Positions 6,457 through 9,394 of a DNA stretch of 9,394 nucleotides are shown one piece after another (the stretch's first letter is position 1; each line of letters starts with the position of its first letter). Under the pieces are notes generated by a model. That model made no database searches. It had not been told where the DNA came from and was given only the letters and a program-made list of their open reading frames with translations. A program made the position numbers and the translations under genes. The stretch comes from Flavobacteriales bacterium. GTDB lineage: Bacteria; Bacteroidota; Bacteroidia; Flavobacteriales_F; PHOS-HE28. Where the stretch lies: the NCBI GenBank assembly GCA_024640205.1, contig JAHEFL010000042.1:1-9394 (forward strand), written 5' to 3'.

Positions 6457-7185
6457 ATGGGCTGGTACGAGAGTTGGTTCGGCACGCGTTACTATGCCTC
6501 GCTTTATGGGCATCGGGACGAGATGGACGCAAAAGCCTGGGTCGACCTGATACAGGATCGATGGAACTTGGAGCCGGGTCAACGACTATTGGACCTCGCT
6601 TGCGGGAGGGGACGACACGCCAAGTGGTTCACTGTCGCTGGATCGGATGTGACAGGAGTGGATATATCCGAGGAGAGTATCGCGGAAGCTACCCGAAACA
6701 TACCGGAGGCGAATTTTCGAGTGCAGGATATGCGGGATCCCCTTGGTCATGGGGAATTCGATGCAGCCTGTTGCCTGTTCACCAGTCTGGGCTATTTCAG
6801 GACCTTGCAGGATAACGAAAGCGTTTTCCGGGCGGTGTTCGAAGCACTGCGACCGGGAGGAAGGTTCGTACTGGATTTCATGAACAGTCAGGTAGTATTG
6901 CGGGACCTTGTAGCGCATGAGACGATCGTCAGGGATGCGGTTCGTTTCACCATCGACCGTAGGTTGGAGAATGATATCCTGGTCAAGACCATTCAAGTGG
7001 AGGATAAAGGCTGTATCAGTCATTTCGAAGAACGGGTCCAGACATTAAGAACAGAGGACCTGGTGGCCATGGCCAACAATGTGGGATTCCTTATTGAGGA
7101 TCGGACGGATGGTCCCGACCCGCGGCCGTTCGATCCGAACGATTCAGAACGTTTCGTTCTATGGATGAAAAAGCCGATCACATGA
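6457..7185 (+). CDS. Class I SAM-dependent methyltransferase
   Basis: This is a 242-residue soluble methyltransferase with a Rossmann-type SAM-binding domain. Motif I is LLDLACGRGRHA (44-55) with the glycine-rich SAM loop, and motif II ends in the acidic Asp69 of VTGVDIS, which would bind the ribose hydroxyls. Next come FRVQDMRD (about 86-93; Asp90 and Asp93 as candidates for the adenine contact), the post-strand-4 motif FDAACCLFTSLGYF, and ALRPGGRFVLDFMN (129-142) as motif III. The N-terminal helix (WYESWFGTRYYASLYGHRD) is of the kind that caps small-molecule methyltransferases, and the C-terminal beta region (about 155-240) would form the substrate pocket. The substrate is not identifiable. 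ATG 6457 is well placed behind a candidate promoter. The stop overlaps the ZIP start as ATGA, showing translational coupling. It could equally act on a small molecule or a protein. Confidence 0.87.
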   Translation: MGWYESWFGTRYYASLYGHRDEMDAKAWVDLIQDRWNLEPGQRLLDLACGRGRHAKWFTVAGSDVTGVDISEESIAEATRNIPEANFRVQDMRDPLGHGEFDAACCLFTSLGYFRTLQDNESVFRAVFEALRPGGRFVLDFMNSQVVLRDLVAHETIVRDAVRFTIDRRLENDILVKTIQVEDKGCISHFEERVQTLRTEDLVAMANNVGFLIEDRTDGPDPRPFDPNDSERFVLWMKKPIT

Positions 7186-7886
7186 ACCTGACCGTGCTTT
7201 TGGCCTTCTTCCTTTTGCCAATGATCGCAGGAACGGTGGTCAAAGCATTGCGTCCTGATGCCAGCTGGATGCGAATGCTGCTATCCTTCAGTGGGGCATT
7301 CTTGTTGGGGGTCGTTTTCATGCACATGCTGCCGGAATTGTATGAAGAGGAAGGGGAACTCATTGGTGCGTGGATACTGGGCGGATTCCTTCTACAAGTG
7401 ATCCTGGAGTATTTCAGCCATGGGATCGAGCATGGACACGTACACCTGCACGCCACGGGAGCAAAGGCCATACCCGTGATGACGCTGTTGAGCCTATGCA
7501 TCCACTCGTTCGTGGAAGGGATCCCCTTTGCCGATCCCAAGGTGGCCGCCGATCTTCCATTCCTTGCTGGTGTGGTGCTGCATAAGATGCCCATGGCGAT
7601 CGCTCTTGCGGCCGTCCTGCTTCGCTCAGGTACCGGGCAAGCTGTCAGTTGGGCCTTGTTGACCGTTTTCGCCTTGTCCGCACCATTCGGAATGATCCTC
7701 GGGGCAATGGTAGGCAATGGGTCGGTGAATGGCTTCCTCCACCTGATGTTGGGTTTGGCCATTGGCATGCTTTTACATATCAGCACCACCATCATATTTG
7801 AAAGCGCACCGGATCATCGGTTGGACAGGCAGCGTTTCCTGGCTGTTGTTATGGGGATCGCGATGTCCGCGATGGTATTGCATTAG
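7182..7886 (+). CDS. ZIP-family divalent metal transporter
   Basis: This is a 234-residue inner-membrane protein of the ZIP family, which imports zinc, iron or manganese into the cytoplasm. Hydrophobic helices span about 3-20, 34-51, 62-77, 97-116, 128-147, 154-178, 183-207 and 218-233, giving the expected eight. A histidine-rich loop, HGIEHGHVHLH (80-90), lies between helices 3 and 4 as in many ZIPs. The metal-binding helix 4 motif is HSFVEG (His108, Glu112) and helix 5 carries HKMP (His134, Lys135). The HK pair resembles the eukaryotic ZIP1-3 group more than the HNxPEG motifs of ZupT or GufA. ATG 7182 overlaps the methyltransferase stop by the ATGA arrangement; an in-frame ATG at 7161 would add a polar heptapeptide and is less likely. 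The metal cannot be fixed from sequence alone. Confidence 0.87.
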   Translation: MNLTVLLAFFLLPMIAGTVVKALRPDASWMRMLLSFSGAFLLGVVFMHMLPELYEEEGELIGAWILGGFLLQVILEYFSHGIEHGHVHLHATGAKAIPVMTLLSLCIHSFVEGIPFADPKVAADLPFLAGVVLHKMPMAIALAAVLLRSGTGQAVSWALLTVFALSAPFGMILGAMVGNGSVNGFLHLMLGLAIGMLLHISTTIIFESAPDHRLDRQRFLAVVMGIAMSAMVLH

Positions 7887-7900
7887 CCGGGGCATCGGTC

Positions 7901-8626
7901 ATGACGAACAGATCAATGTTCAGCCTGTTGCCTTGGATGGCGATCTTTTTCCTGGCCATGGCGTTCCTGGAGAGTGCCGTAGTGGTTTATCTCAGGGCGT
8001 TGTATTACCCCGGTGGATTCGGATTCCCTATCATTCCCATGTCAAAGGGGTTGGTTAGGACGGAGCTATGGCGGGAGGTCGCGACCTTGGTCATGTTGCT
8101 TGCTCCGGGTGCAATGGTGACCCGTTCGGCGCTGGAACGGTTTGCTTGGTTCTGCTTTGGATTCGGGGTGTGGGACCTGGGCTATTACTTCTGGCTCAAG
8201 CTTCTGTTGGATTGGCCTGCTTCCTGGCAGACTTGGGATCTGCTCTTCCTCGTGCCGTTTCCCTGGGTCGGACCGGTATGGGCCCCCTGTTTGATCGCAC
8301 TTGGGCTGATCATCCTTTCGATGTATGTTTTTCACATTCGGAATACGGGTAGTGATCTTCAGATCCCCCGTTCTGCATGGTCACTGCTGATCATAGGGGC
8401 TCTGCTAATGATCTGTTCGTTCATGTTGGACCCCATGATGCACGGATTCAATGGTAGCGATATGATGTATGAGATGCCGACCGAGCAGGGGACGGTGGGG
8501 CGGAATACGCGCGAAATGCCCTACGTGCCCTTTCAATTCCCTTGGGCCTGGTATTTGGCTGGGTGGCTTTTCGCCTTCGCAGGAATGATCTTGCTGATGC
8601 GATCTCATTCAGCAAGTAGGTCTTAG
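7901..8626 (+). CDS. Six-helix membrane protein of unknown function
   Basis: This is a 241-residue polytopic membrane protein. Hydrophobic segments lie near 8-30, 57-74, 81-104, 122-146, 159-178 and 213-234. Distinctive conserved-looking stretches include AFLESAVVVYLRALYYPGGF (21-40), a RTELWREVATLVML motif (53-66), GFGVWDLGYYFWLK (87-100), DWPASWQTWDLLFLVPFPW (104-122) and GPVWAPC (124-130). The many aromatic and Trp-Asp/Pro motifs at helix ends and the Glu24 buried in helix 1 suggest a functional integral membrane protein rather than a structural anchor. I recall similar proteins as conserved hypotheticals in several bacterial phyla but know no function. Residues 181-212 (HGFNGSDMMY onward, ending in a Pro-rich stretch) form a polar loop. 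The gene starts 14 bases after the ZIP stop, so it is probably the third gene of the operon. No terminator follows clearly. Confidence 0.82.
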   Translation: MTNRSMFSLLPWMAIFFLAMAFLESAVVVYLRALYYPGGFGFPIIPMSKGLVRTELWREVATLVMLLAPGAMVTRSALERFAWFCFGFGVWDLGYYFWLKLLLDWPASWQTWDLLFLVPFPWVGPVWAPCLIALGLIILSMYVFHIRNTGSDLQIPRSAWSLLIIGALLMICSFMLDPMMHGFNGSDMMYEMPTEQGTVGRNTREMPYVPFQFPWAWYLAGWLFAFAGMILLMRSHSASRS

Positions 8627-8839
8627 CACAGGGTGCGTGACAGCGTTTCCGGGTCGTCCTTGGCCAGAGGTATTGTAAAAGCTTGGAGGCTTCAACCGAC
8701 CGAAGTGCTCAAGTTCATCTCACTTGATCCGATCGCAAAATTGGCGACTTGTTCCACCGCGGGTGGTTGAAAACAAGAAACCTGCACGGACACAACCACG
8801 TACGAAGGATCACGTCCTTCGTATGAGGAGTCTCTCATC
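8627..8839. other. 213-base intergenic region with several small hairpins
   Basis: No convincing gene was found here. Apart from the long inverted repeat at 8799-8825, it holds two lesser ones: GAGGCTTC/GAAGTGCTC (8686-8693 with 8702-8710, one internal bulge) and CCACC/GGTGG (8754-8758 with 8762-8766, 3-base loop). None has a following T run, so none reads as a terminator. No TAnnTTTG-like promoter was recognised. Confidence 0.4.
8799..8825 (+). repeat. Near-perfect inverted repeat in leader of small membrane protein gene
   Basis: TACGAAGGA (8801-8809) and TCCTTCGTA (8815-8823) form a perfect 9-bp inverted repeat around a 5-base spacer, extendable to 11 pairs with one G-T (8799-8800 with 8824-8825). 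There is no T run after it, so it is not an intrinsic terminator. It directly abuts a GAGGAG ribosome-binding-like site (8825-8830) placed 9 bases before ATG 8840. It could be a dyad operator or an RNA hairpin affecting translation. Confidence 0.55.
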
Positions 8840-9145
8840 ATGGTAGTTCGATCACGCATCTTCGTTCGCCTACTGTCCCTTTCCTTTTTGGGCTTCGCCT
8901 TTTACTATGCCCATCTTTATTTGGGACTGTTTGATAATGTGTTGGTATTCAAGCCTTTGGCTATAGTTTTCTGTCTTGTGGCCTTGCCGCTACCGATCCT
9001 GGTTGTCAATAACAGGAACCTTTTCCCTGAGTTGGCGCCGAGCGGAAGAACCGTATTGACCCTTGCCTCCTTCCTGCTCCTGGTCCATCATTTTCTCCTG
9101 ACGTTCATTTTCGTTCTGTTCATGAACGGGGATAAGATGGTCTGA
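8840..9145 (+). CDS. Small three-helix membrane protein, unknown function
   Basis: This is a 101-residue hydrophobic protein with predicted membrane helices near 9-28, 37-56 and 71-95, a basic N-terminus (VRSRIFVR), a short polar loop (VNNRNLFPELAPSGR, 56-70) and a polar C-terminal tail (NGDKMV). A histidine pair sits at 83-84 in helix 3. I do not recognise the family. ATG 8840 is supported by a GAGGAG stretch 9 bases upstream, a better ribosome binding site than most genes in the window have, and by the neat N-terminal topology. The reverse strand also has a 103-codon frame across its 3' half, but its composition looks like a shadow. The gene is isolated from the preceding operon by 213 bases and precedes the Lacal_2735-type gene by 67 bases. 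Coding status is likely but not certain. Confidence 0.62.
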   Translation: MVVRSRIFVRLLSLSFLGFAFYYAHLYLGLFDNVLVFKPLAIVFCLVALPLPILVVNNRNLFPELAPSGRTVLTLASFLLLVHHFLLTFIFVLFMNGDKMV

Positions 9146-9170
9146 TCGCAATGGTCGTTCGATCCATGAT

Positions 9171-9195
9171 GAACAGAACGATGCTCGATCTGTTC
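9171..9195 (+). repeat. Inverted repeat between small membrane protein and final gene
   Basis: GAACAGA (9171-9177) pairs with TCTGTTC (9189-9195) around an 11-base loop that can form two further inner C-G pairs. It is followed by TTACACAAAA rather than a T run, so it is at best a weak terminator; an operator or leader hairpin for the gene starting at 9213 is equally possible. Confidence 0.35.
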
Positions 9196-9212
9196 TTACA
9201 CAAAAGGCCATC

Positions 9213-9394
9213 ATGTGGGGATTATTCAAGAAGAAGAGTGAGCTCAGCGTTCTGGAGAAGCGATATGCCGAACTGCTGAAGCAGGCGCATGAATTGAGCA
9301 CACGGGATCGGAAGGCCTCCGACCTGAAGACAGCTGAAGCGGAAGAAGTGCGGGTGAAATTGGATGCTATGAGATCCGGGGAAGATGTAACATC
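9213..9394 (+). CDS. Lacal_2735-type small coiled-coil protein (3'-truncated)
   Basis: An open frame begins at ATG 9213 and runs 60 codons to the window end without a stop. It begins MWGLFKKKSEL, continues with YAELLKQAHELSTRDRKASD (18-37) and then KTAEAEEVRVKLDAM (39-53). This matches the pattern I recall for the Lacal_2735 family of Bacteroidota: an N-terminal FKKKSE, a single Y-x-x-L-L-K-x-A-x-x-L-S-x-x-D-R-K-A-S-D motif and a C-terminal A-E-A-E helix, about 55-70 residues in all. It is soluble, highly charged and almost wholly helical, probably a helical hairpin or coiled coil. The function is unknown. Little can be missing at the 3' end if the family length holds. The start is clear because the FKKKSE motif follows it directly. 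Confidence 0.75.
   Translation, partial: MWGLFKKKSELSVLEKRYAELLKQAHELSTRDRKASDLKTAEAEEVRVKLDAMRSGEDVT

Noticed and set aside
7178..7795. A 205-codon minus-strand frame opposite the ZIP gene
   Set aside because: Composition is shadow-like, and the plus strand encodes all the expected ZIP motifs.
1..9394. Mobile elements, CRISPR arrays, toxin-antitoxin or phage-defence genes
   Set aside because: All sizeable frames are explained by transport, signalling or envelope proteins. No repeated spacers, transposase motifs, attachment-like direct repeats or tRNA were seen on either strand.

Overview
The window looks like a chromosomal segment of a member of the Bacteroidota, most likely a Flavobacteriales-type lineage with fairly balanced base composition. 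The evidence is the set of families recognised from protein sequence: a FucP-type sugar MFS transporter, a lipoprotein plus secreted-protein pair, a SiaB/SiaC (DUF1987) pair, an ABCG-like transporter with an SGLSS D-loop, and the start of a Lacal_2735-type small protein. Ribosome binding sites are mostly weak, and two candidate promoters carry a TAnnTTCG box close to the Bacteroidota -7 consensus TAnnTTTG. No database search was possible, so all family names rest on motif recognition and memory.

Layout. 1-693 (+) is the C-terminal half of a sugar permease cut by the window edge. 811-2128 (+) is a two-gene unit, a 297-residue lipoprotein and a 139-residue exported protein, closed by a strong intrinsic terminator. 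2208-5282 (+) is a 1024-residue half-size ABC transporter of the ABCG type with an unusual TerB-like/FHA-like N-terminus and a ~230-residue loop before its last membrane helix. It converges on a minus-strand operon, siaB-siaC (6287-5332), encoding an anti-sigma-like protein kinase and its phospho-acceptor. Across a divergent gap, 6457-8626 (+) is a tight three-gene operon: a SAM methyltransferase, a ZIP metal transporter (ATGA overlap) and a six-helix membrane protein. After a 213-base gap with several hairpins come a small three-helix membrane protein (8840-9145) and the first 60 codons of a Lacal_2735-type protein running off the end.

Functionally this reads as envelope, transport and signalling housekeeping rather than a mobile or defence island. 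No transposase, integrase, tRNA, rRNA, CRISPR array or long repeat was seen. The most interesting parts are the SiaB/SiaC switch with no SiaA phosphatase or SiaD cyclase nearby, the multidomain ABC transporter facing it, and the conserved but uncharacterised lipoprotein/secreted-protein pair.
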